Source of the DNA: Nocardia sp. NBC_00565
Lineage (GTDB): Bacteria; Actinomycetota; Actinomycetes; Mycobacteriales; Mycobacteriaceae
Assembly (NCBI RefSeq): GCF_036345915.1
Contig: NZ_CP107785.1
Location: forward strand, 9,362,001 to 9,426,000
DNA: 64,000 bases
Reading direction: 5' to 3'
The translations under genes were made by a program, and so were the position numbers. Below are positions 34,090 through 42,491 of the stretch, one piece after another. Each line of letters opens with the position of its first letter. Within the stretch, counting starts at the first letter, position 1. The notes under the pieces are model-generated. The model did not search any database. It was not told the DNA's origin and saw only the letters and a program-made list of their open reading frames with translations.

Positions 34090-35283
34090 GTGCTGGATGA
34101 TGTTGTGGCCGAGGATGTTTCGGCTTGGCGAGTGGGTTTCGATGAGGTGTTCGCGCGGGTAGCGGGGGTGTTCTATCGGACTGAGCCGCGGCGGTGGGCG
34201 CGGGCGTATCTGACGGGGTTGTTGGCGCCGGTGGAGCGCAAGAACTCCTGGCAGTTGGCCGATGCCGCCGGCGTGGTGGAGCCGGACGGTTTGCAGCATT
34301 TCCTGAACAGGTCCAGGTGGAGTGCTGATGATCTGCGTGATCATGTGCGCTCGTATGTGGCCGAGTCATTGGCCTGCCCGGACGGTGTCCTGGTGCCGGA
34401 TGAGACCGGGTTCGTCAAGAAGGGCACGAAGTCGGCCGGGGTTCAACGCCAGTATTCCGGCACCGCGGGCAGGGTGGAGAACAGTCAGTTGGGGGTGTTT
34501 TTGGCCTACTCCGGCCGCGCTGGGCGTGCATTGATCGACCGGGAGCTGTATATACCCGAATCATGGATCAGCGACCGAGACCGCTGTAGCGAAGCGGGAA
34601 TACCCGAAAAGCGTTGCAGTGAAGGTGTTTTGACCAAGCCGCGACTGGCCGAGGCCATGATCGAGCGGACACTGAGGGCCGGGGTGGTCGCGGGGTGGGT
34701 GGCCGCTGACTCCGCCTACGGCCGTGACGGGAAGTTCCGGGCATTCCTGGAGGCTCGTCGGATGTCCTATGTCCTCGAGGTGCCGGTCAAACAGACCGTC
34801 ACCGATATCGACGGGCGTCGTCGGGTCGACACTCTCATCGGCCGTGCTCCCGCCGAGGCATGGCACCGGGTTTCGTGCGGACCTGGGGTTCGAGGCGAGC
34901 GCGTCTACGACTTCGCGTGGGCCACCCTGCCCGGCTTCGGTGACCTCCCGGCCGGGTTCGTGCGCACCCTACTCGCCCGCCGATCGGTCGAGGACCCCGC
35001 CGATATTGCCTACTACCTGTGCTTTCACCCCGACACCGTGACTCGTGAGCAGATCGTCGCCGTCGCTGGAGCCCGGTGGGCGATCGAGGAATGCTTCCAA
35101 GCCGCCAAAGACCAATGCGGCCTCGACCACTACCAGGTACGCCGATGGGACCCCTGGTACCGCCACATCACCCTGGCCATGCTCGCCCACGCCTTCCTCG
35201 CAGTCACCGCCGCCACCGACCCAAAAGCCCACGCGGGCTGGGCCCGATCACAGTCGCCGAAATCCGCCGTCTCCTGGCGATAG
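34090..35283 (+). CDS. IS701-family transposase (DDE)
   Basis: About 397 residues from GTG 34090; an earlier in-frame GTG at 34051 lies at the very end of the left repeat. Family features: AYLTGLLAPVERKNSWQLADAAG near the N-terminus, LVPDETGFVKKGTKSAGVQRQYSG with the first catalytic Asp, WVAADSAYGRDGKFRAFLE with the second, and ARWAIEECFQAAKDQCGLDHYQVRRWDPWYRH with the catalytic Glu. All three acidic residues are present, so activity is expected. Confidence 0.9.
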   Translation: MLDDVVAEDVSAWRVGFDEVFARVAGVFYRTEPRRWARAYLTGLLAPVERKNSWQLADAAGVVEPDGLQHFLNRSRWSADDLRDHVRSYVAESLACPDGVLVPDETGFVKKGTKSAGVQRQYSGTAGRVENSQLGVFLAYSGRAGRALIDRELYIPESWISDRDRCSEAGIPEKRCSEGVLTKPRLAEAMIERTLRAGVVAGWVAADSAYGRDGKFRAFLEARRMSYVLEVPVKQTVTDIDGRRRVDTLIGRAPAEAWHRVSCGPGVRGERVYDFAWATLPGFGDLPAGFVRTLLARRSVEDPADIAYYLCFHPDTVTREQIVAVAGARWAIEECFQAAKDQCGLDHYQVRRWDPWYRHITLAMLAHAFLAVTAATDPKAHAGWARSQSPKSAVSWR

Positions 35284-35390
35284 TGCTCCACCCAGCCCGC
35301 ACCCTCACCCACGCACTCGCCGCCTCCCGCTGGCGCCGACGCCACCAAACCCGCGTCCGACAAACCAGATACCATCGACAACGACTGTGA

Positions 35391-35413
35391 CACAACGAAA
35401 TACAACTGTCGTG
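35391..35413 (-). repeat. Right terminal inverted repeat of the IS701-type element
   Basis: Perfect inverted copy of 34031-34053, followed immediately by the duplicated CTAG at 35414-35417. Confidence 0.92.
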
Positions 35414-35721
35414 CTAGTACTCCAGCCGGACTTCAGCTCCGGGTGATTTGGGTTGATCGTCGCTGGTAGTGGCTGGTGCGGGCGCGGTGTTGATGTCGGC
35501 GACGCCAGGTCGACCATGCCGTCGCAGGAGAGACGCGCGAAATCTTGACCACCTACGTTCACACCAAGTAGCGAACTGTCGCCCATCGATAGCGGAGCTG
35601 GCGACGGTCGAGTGGTACGGCGGCCATATCCGGCTAGGCGGTGCTCGAACAGGCCGGAGCTGTCGAATTGTGTTTTCGGAGTGAGGATTTCATCGCACAG
35701 TTGACGGTGGGCTGACCTCGC
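35414..35721. other. Non-coding stretch right of the IS element
   Basis: The 308 bases between the IS and the hydrolase tail give no recognisable protein in any frame. The sequence looks like decayed coding DNA. Nothing further can be supported. Confidence 0.35.
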
Positions 35722-35829
35722 GGTTTCAACGTCGATGCCGCGATGTACTGGGATGCCGGTCACGGATCCAATGAGGATGCCTCGGACTTCATCACCTGGA
35801 TCGGCAAGGTGACCGGGTACGCCAAGTAG
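35722..35829 (+). pseudogene. C-terminal tail of an α/β-hydrolase-like protein
   Basis: Frame reads GFNVDAAMYWDAGHGSNEDA, then SDFITWIGKVTGY and a TAG stop. A YWDxGHGxNEDxxxFIxWI ending is what I associate with C-termini of large esterase/feruloyl-esterase-like α/β-hydrolases, the His being catalytic. Nothing of the upstream 400+ residues is present, so it is a remnant. The exact parent family is uncertain. Confidence 0.4.
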
Positions 35830-36349
35830 TGCGCACATGCCCTACCGGATGCATGAATCATGCCGTCCGGCAGGGCATTCCAGTGCAGGTCAGTGCTGCA
35901 CTGCGGATGCGCATGCGAGACGTTGCGCGCGGGCCTTCCCGGTCACCAGTCGTGCCGCGGCGGCCAAATGCTGGTCAGCAACGGCAGCCAGCTACCTGTT
36001 GGCGGCAGCCAGCTACCCGTTGGTGGCAGCAAGAAACCAAAAGACATCGGTGGAACCTCTCGATACTCGGCAATTCGCTCAACTGGGCGAAATGTCTGGG
36101 CGGGCATCGCCCAACCCGAAGGCCGGGACGCGGCGGCAGCGAAAATGCCCGACAACCGAGTCGAATTCCGAAGCAACGCAACGACACAACTCGGATCGGG
36201 CATTTCCACCAGCGCACACGCTAACCGCCTGCCCGGTGCGCGGCCAGATCCCGAGCGGAACTCATAAGTGATACATAGCTGGCTGCTAGGTTCCGCACAT
36301 CGAACAGCAACTGTGCGCTGCGGGCGCCGCCGTGCCTGTTCGGTTCGAT
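35830..36349. other. Intergenic region before the desaturase gene
   Basis: 520 bases without a credible gene; open frames here show shadow-like arginine/proline-rich composition. It contains one tandem duplication (see 35982-36023). It lies downstream of the convergent desaturase gene and may include its terminator, but no strong hairpin was seen. Confidence 0.4.
35982..36023 (+). repeat. Two tandem 21-bp copies
   Basis: The unit CGGCAGCCAGCTACCYGTTGG occurs twice in a row (35982-36002 and 36003-36023) with one mismatch, and a partial third copy follows. Probably a slippage duplication; no function is evident. Confidence 0.6.
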
Positions 36350-37318
36350 CTAGCAGACTGCTGTGGTGCCGGCTGTTTCGCGTCGCTTGGCTTCGCGGGC
36401 GAGCATGCGGTCGCGTTGTTCTTCGAATTTGAGTACGTCTTGGGCGAGTCTGTCGAGGAACAGGGCGAGTCGTTCGCGGACGGCTTCGCCGCGTGGGGTG
36501 AAGTCGGTGCGGTCGAAGATGTTCCATTTCTTGAGGACGGGTTGGATGACTTCTTCGAGGTGTTGGCGCAGGTCGTAGATGCCGTGTTTGGCCATGAGTA
36601 CGCCGTTGCGGCGGAAGTTGGGCATGCCGGCGCCGGGCATCTGGAAGTTTTCCAGGATGAGGGTGATGGCTTCGATGGCCTGGTCGGGGGACAGGTCCAG
36701 GGCGGCGCTGCACATGTTGCGGTAGAAGATCATGTGCAGGTTTTCATCGGCGGCGACGCGTTGGAGCATGCGGTCGGCGGTGGGGTCGTCGCAGACGCGG
36801 CCGGTGTTGCGGTGGCTGACGCGGGTGGCGAGTTCTTGGAAGGTGACGTAGGCGACCGAGTGCAGGAATCCGGCGTCGGCCTCGGTCGGGGAGGCGAAGC
36901 CGTTGGTCATGTGGATCATGCGTGCTTGTTCGAGGGCGACCGGGTCCACGCTGCGGGTGACTACGAGGTAGTCGCGCATGACGATGCCGTGGCGGTTTTC
37001 CTCGGCGGTCCAGCGGCCGACCCAGGTGCCCCAGGCGCCGTCCTGGGAGAAGTTTTCGGCGATCTCGCGGTGGTAGGAGGGCAGGTTGTCTTCGGTGAGC
37101 AGGTTGGTGATCATGGCCGCTTTGGCGACTTCGTTGAGTCGGGACTGCTGCGGGTCCCAGTCCACGCCGCCGAGCGCGGCGAAGTTGCGGCCTTGGTCCC
37201 ACGGGACGTAGTCGTGGGGATGCCATTCCTTTGCCAGGGAGAGGTGCCGGTTGACGTTTCCTTCGGCAACCGGCTCCAACTCCGTGAGCAGCTCGAGCTG
37301 AGTCAGATCCCTTGCCAT
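36350..37318 (-). CDS. Acyl-[acyl-carrier-protein] desaturase (DesA/FabF2-like, ferritin fold)
   Basis: 322 residues with the di-iron motifs of soluble acyl-ACP desaturases: TAEENRHGIVMRDYL (EExxH) and VAADENLHMIFYRNM (DExxH). The N-terminal QLELLTELEPVAEGNVNRHL and mid-protein YVPWDQGRNFAALGG match mycobacterial DesA1/DesA2 proteins, which introduce a double bond into ACP-bound fatty acids using ferredoxin electrons and O2. It is divergent from the radical SAM cluster, with 195 bp between the starts. Whether it contributes a lipid to that pathway is unknown. Confidence 0.9.
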   Translation of the reverse strand: MARDLTQLELLTELEPVAEGNVNRHLSLAKEWHPHDYVPWDQGRNFAALGGVDWDPQQSRLNEVAKAAMITNLLTEDNLPSYHREIAENFSQDGAWGTWVGRWTAEENRHGIVMRDYLVVTRSVDPVALEQARMIHMTNGFASPTEADAGFLHSVAYVTFQELATRVSHRNTGRVCDDPTADRMLQRVAADENLHMIFYRNMCSAALDLSPDQAIEAITLILENFQMPGAGMPNFRRNGVLMAKHGIYDLRQHLEEVIQPVLKKWNIFDRTDFTPRGEAVRERLALFLDRLAQDVLKFEEQRDRMLAREAKRRETAGTTAVC

Positions 37319-37513
37319 ACCTGTCCTTACGTCGTTTCGATCAATTCTGCCCGCAGAAGCCTAAGACCCCTTCCTATCCTGAACCTCTGCCGCAGCTGTG
37401 AATACGCTGTGCGCCGCCCTGTTCTCACCACCGGGAGCACGCGGCCGCGCTTGTACTGTGGCCCTTGCGGCGGCCTTGGAGCCGAAAGTCATTCCGGGAG
37501 AGGAGATGTCGTC

Positions 37514-38608
37514 ATGGCCGACGTTCAGGAGGCGGACCCGTACCGCAAATTCCGGGTCGAGAACTTCCCGCAGACCGACCTGGCCGGATACCTCCCCACC
37601 GACGGTGTCGAAGTGAAATTCCTCGACGGATGCAATCGGTCGTGCATCTTCTGTGTGAACGAAGACCATATCGGGAAACGGTTGAATCCGTTGGACACCG
37701 GCCGTTTCACACAATCGCTGTTCGACTGGATCGATTCCCCCACCGAGCCGGAGAAACCGGAGGTGGTCTACGGGACCGGCGGTGAGCCGCTCATGGCGCT
37801 CGACCTCGTCGAGGACGTCTTTCGCCCGCTGGGCGAACGCGGCTTGACCACCAGGCTGGTCACCAACGGCACCCTGCTGGACGAGAAGCGGATCGCCCGA
37901 CTGGTCGATATGAAACTGTCCGGGGTCAAGGTCACCTACAACACTGCCGACGCCGCACGGCTCGCCGCATTGATGAAGGGGTCGAAATCCGGTGACGCGG
38001 AACTGATCCTGCGCAACATCCGGCTGGCCAAGGCGGCCGGTCTGTGGGTCTTCGTGCGAATCGGATTGGGCAAGCACAACATCGACGAAGTGCCGACGAT
38101 CTATCGCATCATGCGCGAGATCGGCGTCGATGTCGTACAGATCAAGCCGTGGATCCCATCCGGGCTGGCGGCGGTCAACCAGACCGAGCTCAGCCTGCGC
38201 CCCGCCCCGCTGTTCGATCGATTCACCGCAATCATGGAAGAGCTGTACGACGAGATCACCCAGCCGGGCGGCCCCGAGGTCACCGTCTCCTGCTATCCAC
38301 CCGCCCGGAATCTGGGATTCACGGTCAAGGACTGCGCCAATATCGCCAAGATCTACTGTGAGCCGTGCGGCCACGCGCTGGTCTGCAATTTCTCGGACGA
38401 ATACCTCGGCAGCTGGTTCCCAGAGGATGGCGGTCTACTTGCCTGCGTCCAACGACGGCGGGAGCTGTATCCGGAGATCATGGACTCCCACGGGGTCGCG
38501 TCGTGCCCGGCCCGGCTGAACTGGTCGTCCCCGAGCCGGGTTATCAGCCCCGCGCCCGAGTGGAAACCGGCACGTCTACTGCCGCTCGATATCGTCGGCG
38601 TCGATTGA
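37514..38608 (+). CDS. Radical SAM enzyme with C-terminal cysteine cluster
   Basis: 364 residues. The canonical [4Fe-4S]-SAM motif CxxxCxxC is CNRSCIFC at about residues 39-46. GTGGEPLMALDLVE is the SAM-binding GGE segment. VTNGTLLDEKRIARLVDMK and VQIKPWIPSG follow the MoaA/SPASM-like barrel. The last third holds at least six cysteines (VSCYPP, KDCANIAKIYCEPCGHALVC, LLACVQ, ASCPARL), enough for one auxiliary Fe-S cluster. ATG 37514 has AGGAG upstream. First gene of a six-gene coupled cluster; its stop overlaps the TTG of the first ATP-grasp gene. Substrate unknown; no precursor peptide gene was found nearby. Confidence 0.88.
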   Translation: MADVQEADPYRKFRVENFPQTDLAGYLPTDGVEVKFLDGCNRSCIFCVNEDHIGKRLNPLDTGRFTQSLFDWIDSPTEPEKPEVVYGTGGEPLMALDLVEDVFRPLGERGLTTRLVTNGTLLDEKRIARLVDMKLSGVKVTYNTADAARLAALMKGSKSGDAELILRNIRLAKAAGLWVFVRIGLGKHNIDEVPTIYRIMREIGVDVVQIKPWIPSGLAAVNQTELSLRPAPLFDRFTAIMEELYDEITQPGGPEVTVSCYPPARNLGFTVKDCANIAKIYCEPCGHALVCNFSDEYLGSWFPEDGGLLACVQRRRELYPEIMDSHGVASCPARLNWSSPSRVISPAPEWKPARLLPLDIVGVD

Positions 38609-39867
38609 ACGCATTCGCCGAACCGGCTGTGCCGCACCGGTTTTTGCTGTTGTCGCGCAAGCCGCTCACCGAACGTCCGATACACGAGTGGCTCGCGGAG
38701 GTCGTGGCCAGCACGGTGCTGGTCACCACATCGGCGGCGGTGGCCGGCATCGGCGACGATATCCGAGACCGGTTCCTCGATTACCGGATCGTGCCGGACT
38801 ATCAGTCGTGGTCCACGGAGTGGACGGCCGAACGCGCGGCGCGTGCGCACCGCGTCGATCGCATTGTCAGTTCGAGTGAAGACGATGTGCTGCGCTGTGC
38901 CCGGCTGCGCGGTCGGCTCGGGCTGCCGGGGCAGACGGTGGAATCCGCGTGCGCCTATCGCGACAAGCTCGCGATGAAGCAGGCCGCGGCGCGCGCCGGC
39001 GTGAACGTGCCACGGCTGCGGGCGATCGACCGGCCCACCGACCTGATCGAGTTCGTTGCCGAGACGGGACTCCCGGCAGTCGTCAAGCCGCGGCGCGGTT
39101 CGGCATCCATCGGGGTGCGCCTGCTGCGCACCGAGGCAGCTGTCACGGCATATTTGGCGTCGGGCGAATTGCCTGCGGCGCCACAGCGTTCGGGTCGCTG
39201 GATCGCCGAGGAATACATCGACGGCCCGTTCTTCCACGTGGATGGGATCATGTCCGGCGCAAAGGTGTTGCATTGCTGGCCCAGCCAGTACAACAGCGGC
39301 AATGCCGAAGCGGCACAAGCGGAGTCGGAGCTGTCGAGCGTCCTGCTCGCCCCCGAGGACCCGCGAACGGAGGTGCTGCGGCGCTTCGCCGCCGATGTCG
39401 TGCAGGCGCTGCCCTCCCCGCCCTTCCCGACGAGCTTTCACCTGGAGGCGTGGCTACCCGAGCCCGATAGGGCGGTGCTGTGCGAAGTCGCCGCCAGGAC
39501 CGGCGGCGGCCCGATCGCCCGCACATATCAGGACGCGTTCGGTGTGCATCTGTCCCGCGAGAGCATGCGCGGCCAGTGCGGCCTCGACCTTGCCCTGACG
39601 CGACAACCAGCGGCACCGCGACGCGCCGGCGGCTGGATTCTCTTTCCACCCGGCCGGGGCCGATTCGCACCACCTTCCGGCCCGTGCCCGGTCTCCGGCA
39701 CGGAGCTGGAATTGCATATGGCCCCAGGCATTTTCGCCGATGGGCCCGAGTACGCCGCACACTCGGTGGCGGCGGTTACCATCCATGCGGATACCGCCGA
39801 GCAGGTACGGCAGCGTATCCGGGACGCGACCCTATGGTGGGCGCAGACGTGCCGGTGGCTGGCTTGA
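38605..39867 (+). CDS. ATP-grasp ligase 1 of the radical SAM cluster
   Basis: About 420 residues. N-terminal pre-ATP-grasp domain (RFLLLSRKPLTERPIHEWL; RIVSSSEDDVLRCARLRGRLGLPG), then the grasp fold: LPAVVKPRRGSASIGVRLL as the phosphate loop, RWIAEEYIDGPFFHVDGIM, and SFHLEAWLP..AVLCEVAARTGGGPI providing Mg-binding Glu residues. This pattern is that of carboxylate-amine ligases (PurK/L-amino-acid-ligase type) which join an acyl phosphate to an amine. TTG 38605 overlaps the previous stop as TTGA; GTG 38629 is an alternative. Paralogue of the next gene. Confidence 0.85.
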   Translation: MNAFAEPAVPHRFLLLSRKPLTERPIHEWLAEVVASTVLVTTSAAVAGIGDDIRDRFLDYRIVPDYQSWSTEWTAERAARAHRVDRIVSSSEDDVLRCARLRGRLGLPGQTVESACAYRDKLAMKQAAARAGVNVPRLRAIDRPTDLIEFVAETGLPAVVKPRRGSASIGVRLLRTEAAVTAYLASGELPAAPQRSGRWIAEEYIDGPFFHVDGIMSGAKVLHCWPSQYNSGNAEAAQAESELSSVLLAPEDPRTEVLRRFAADVVQALPSPPFPTSFHLEAWLPEPDRAVLCEVAARTGGGPIARTYQDAFGVHLSRESMRGQCGLDLALTRQPAAPRRAGGWILFPPGRGRFAPPSGPCPVSGTELELHMAPGIFADGPEYAAHSVAAVTIHADTAEQVRQRIRDATLWWAQTCRWLA

Positions 39868-41147
39868 GCGGGAACCGGCACGGTGGCAGCAGGGTGGCGG
39901 TGCTGTCGAAGAAGCCGCTGCGCACTCACCGCTATGACCGCTGGCTCTCCGAATTCGGTGCGGAGGCGGTGCTTTTCGCCGAAGATGCGCCCGAAAGCCG
40001 CGCCTTCGCCGGGACACACCACGGGTATCCCGATGCGCCCAGATTCTTTCCCGACTGGAAGCGAAACCGGGCCGTCGACGCCGCGGTGATCGCGGAGTAC
40101 GCCGTTCGCTCCTTCGACCGGATCGTGGCGCTGAGCGAATGCGATCTGGTTCGGGCCGCCGAGCTGCGTGAGCACTTGGGCCTTCCCGGTCAGAGCCTGG
40201 CTTCGGCGACCGCCTTCCGGAACAAGTTCATCATGAAATCGCTTGCGGCCCAGGCAGGTCTGCTAGTTCCGGAGCACCGGCTCGTCGAATCGATAGCCGA
40301 TCTGACGGATTTCGCCGACGCGCACCCCGGCGCGGTGGTGGTCAAGCCACTGGACGGGTCGGGCGCGGTGGACGTCACTGTGCTCGGCGACCGGGCCGCG
40401 ATCGAGTCCTGGGCACACGCCCGCGCGGTAACGGGCGACGATCCGGCCGACTATCTCGTCGAGGAATGGGTGCAGGCCCCCATGCTCTCACTGGACGGTT
40501 TGATGCGTGCCGGGCAAGTCCAGGCCGTGATGGTCGGCGCCTACACCCGAACCTGTCTGCGGTCACTGATCGACTTGCGCCCGCACGGCATCCTGTTGCT
40601 CGACCACGACGACCCGCGAGTGGCCTCGGCCCGCGCATACCTCGCCCGGTTGCTGCGTGCGCTGCCGACCGCCGAGGAGACGATGAGCTTCCACTGTGAA
40701 CTCTTCGATCACCCCGCGCACGGCCCGATGCTCTGCGAGATCGCCTGCCGCACCGGGGGCGGGAACCTGAACCCGATCGCCCGCGGCGCACTCGGCATCG
40801 ACTTGGAGCAGGCTGCCTGCCTCGGCCAAGCGGGCTTCCCCGTCCCGATCCCGCAGCCGGCGCCGGGCCGTTGCTACGGCGACATCGTGGTTCCTCGCTC
40901 GCCCCGGCGGCTCGCCCCCGGCCTGGTCTGCGATCTCCCCGGCGTACTGCATTTCGCGGCACACGACGACCAGACCGGCGACCGGCCACAGCGTGCCGCC
41001 AAGGTGTCAGACTATGTGGTCGACGCGCTGCTGGCGGGCGACGATCACGCCGGAGTGCGCCGCGTCTACGACTCCGTCGTCGCGTGGCTGGATCAGCACC
41101 TGCCACCCGAATCCCCGAAGGGAGGTGCCGACTCACGGTGGATCTAG
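39864..41147 (+). CDS. ATP-grasp ligase 2 of the radical SAM cluster
   Basis: About 427 residues, same architecture as ligase 1 but only distantly similar: VAVLSKKPLRTHRYDRWL, IVALSECDLVRAAELREHLGLPGQ, GAVVVKPLDGSGAVDVTVL as phosphate loop, YLVEEWVQAPMLSLDGLM, and FHCELFDHPAHGPMLCEIACRTGGGNLNP with the metal-binding acidic residues. A second TTGA start-stop overlap links it to ligase 1; GTG 39894 is an alternative start. Two different ligases imply two successive amide-type bond formations or two substrates (inference). Confidence 0.85.
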   Translation: MSGNRHGGSRVAVLSKKPLRTHRYDRWLSEFGAEAVLFAEDAPESRAFAGTHHGYPDAPRFFPDWKRNRAVDAAVIAEYAVRSFDRIVALSECDLVRAAELREHLGLPGQSLASATAFRNKFIMKSLAAQAGLLVPEHRLVESIADLTDFADAHPGAVVVKPLDGSGAVDVTVLGDRAAIESWAHARAVTGDDPADYLVEEWVQAPMLSLDGLMRAGQVQAVMVGAYTRTCLRSLIDLRPHGILLLDHDDPRVASARAYLARLLRALPTAEETMSFHCELFDHPAHGPMLCEIACRTGGGNLNPIARGALGIDLEQAACLGQAGFPVPIPQPAPGRCYGDIVVPRSPRRLAPGLVCDLPGVLHFAAHDDQTGDRPQRAAKVSDYVVDALLAGDDHAGVRRVYDSVVAWLDQHLPPESPKGGADSRWI

Positions 41148-41926
41148 GACTGGCTGGCCGCGCCTACTACGTGACCGGCGGTAGCCGCGGCATCGGACGA
41201 GCGATCGTCGCGCTGCTGCTCACCGAGGGCGCTTCGGTCGCCACCTGTGCTCGGCACGCCGCCGCATTGCGCGAGATGACCGCTACCGTGCCATCGGAGC
41301 ACGGCACCCGACTGCTGACCCACGTCGCCGACGTTCGGGATGCGGCGGCTCTCGACCGGGCCGTCGGCGCCGCGGCGGACCGGTTCGGACGACTCGACGG
41401 CGTAGTGGCCAATGCGGGCGCCGGTGTGTCCGGCGGCGTGCTGACCACGCCGGATCCGGAGTGGGACAACCAGTTTCGGGTGAAGGTGGGATCGGTACTG
41501 AACCTGGTCACGCCCGCACTCCCGGCGCTACGCCGCTCTGATGCCGGGCGGGTTGTGGTGGTCAACGGCGTCACCGCGCACCAGCCGGAGGCGAGTATGG
41601 CCGCCGTCAGCGCGGCGCGTGCGGCCGTCGCCAACCTGGCCCGGTCGCTCGCCGTCGAGCTGGCGCCGTCCGGCGTGCTCGTCAACACGATCAGCCTCGG
41701 TGCGATCGCGACCGAGCGCCAGCGTGCCCGATACGCCGCCGCCGATTCCGGCGAGTCCTTCGCCGACTGGTCCGCGGCCGAGGCGAACCGCCGCGGCGTG
41801 CTGCTGGGCCGTTTCGGATCACCACAGGAGGTGGCTCCCATTGCGGCGCTGTTGCTTTCGCCGCTGTGCTCCTACGTGACCGGCAGTTCCATCGACGTGT
41901 CCGGAGGTTCGGGTGGCCGCACCTGA
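41138..41926 (+). CDS. SDR-fold protein lacking the catalytic Tyr/Lys
   Basis: 262 residues with an intact cofactor site (YYVTGGSRGIGRAIV, VANAGAG) and a normal C-terminus (SPQEVAPIAALLLSPLCSYVTGSSIDVSGG). The catalytic segment, normally Ser..YxxxK, reads VVVNGVTAHQP and MAAVSAARAAVANL: Ser is Gly or shifted, Tyr is Val and Lys is Arg. It should bind NAD(P) but not act as a usual alcohol dehydrogenase; it may be a non-redox enzyme or a scaffold. GTG 41138 is the only suitable start. Coding overlaps both neighbours. Confidence 0.85.
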   Translation: MDLGLAGRAYYVTGGSRGIGRAIVALLLTEGASVATCARHAAALREMTATVPSEHGTRLLTHVADVRDAAALDRAVGAAADRFGRLDGVVANAGAGVSGGVLTTPDPEWDNQFRVKVGSVLNLVTPALPALRRSDAGRVVVVNGVTAHQPEASMAAVSAARAAVANLARSLAVELAPSGVLVNTISLGAIATERQRARYAAADSGESFADWSAAEANRRGVLLGRFGSPQEVAPIAALLLSPLCSYVTGSSIDVSGGSGGRT

Positions 41927-42491
41927 CTGGGAGATCGTCATCGTGCGCCACGGTGCCACCGAATGGTCACGCACGGCACGATTCACCGGTCACATCGATA
42001 TCCCGCTCTCGGCGCGCGGGCGTGGCCAGGCGACCGAACTCGGCCTGGCATTGCGGGTGCGACCGCCGGAGATCATCCTCAGCAGTGACCTGCGCCGGGC
42101 CCGGCAGACCGCCGAGACCATCGCCCGCGTCGTCGGGATCGACCCGAAGCAGGTGCGGATCAGCACTGGTCTGCGGGAGGAGTTCCTCGGCTGCTGGCAG
42201 GGACGCACCCGGGCCGAGGTCGCCCGCACCAGCCCGGACGGCTATGCCCGCTGGCGAACCGGCGATATCGGCGCGTTCGACGGGCGAGAAGGACTGATCG
42301 CGGTGGCGCGGCGGGCCGTTCCCGTATTGCTCGCCCACGTCGCGGAGCGGCCCAGGTCCACCGGTCGACTGGTGGTGGTCACCCACGCCAATACGGCACT
42401 GGCACTGGCGGGTTCGCTCACCGAGATACCGCCCGGACGGTGGACGAGCCTGCCGTGTCCGGCCCCGGCGCAGGCCATGGTGCTGTGCTGA
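41913..42491 (+). CDS. Histidine phosphatase (phosphoglycerate-mutase-like)
   Basis: 192 residues, the single-domain histidine phosphatase fold. The phospho-acceptor is in IVIVRHGATEW, with Arg and further pocket residues in SSDLRRARQTAETIA, the general-acid Glu in REEFLGCWQG, and the second His in VVVTHANTALALA. All catalytic residues are present. GGAGG sits six bases before GTG 41913. In a biosynthetic cluster such an enzyme commonly removes a phosphate from a late intermediate; here that is inference from context. Confidence 0.88.
   Translation: MAAPDWEIVIVRHGATEWSRTARFTGHIDIPLSARGRGQATELGLALRVRPPEIILSSDLRRARQTAETIARVVGIDPKQVRISTGLREEFLGCWQGRTRAEVARTSPDGYARWRTGDIGAFDGREGLIAVARRAVPVLLAHVAERPRSTGRLVVVTHANTALALAGSLTEIPPGRWTSLPCPAPAQAMVLC

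Larger units (their letters stand above)
34031..35413 (+). mobile_element. Complete IS701-family insertion sequence
   Basis: A 1,383-bp element bounded by perfect 23-bp terminal inverted repeats (34031-34053 and 35391-35413), and flanked on both sides by CTAG (34027-34030 and 35414-35417), the 4-bp target duplication expected for IS701 relatives. A single transposase gene fills the interior. Perfect ends, perfect duplication and an open transposase frame indicate a recent insertion and probably an active element. Confidence 0.92.

Noticed and set aside
35982..36023. Start of a CRISPR array
   Set aside because: Only two adjacent 21-bp copies without spacers; a simple tandem duplication.
36332..37513. 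N-terminal extension of the radical SAM frame
   Set aside because: The frame is open for 394 more codons but runs antisense to the desaturase gene. The Shine-Dalgarno and the domain start both support ATG 37514.
37319..37513. Possible RiPP precursor gene before the radical SAM gene
   Set aside because: No small frame with its own ribosome binding site and a leader/core pattern fits in this gap; the frame at 37398 overlaps the radical SAM gene and has shadow composition.
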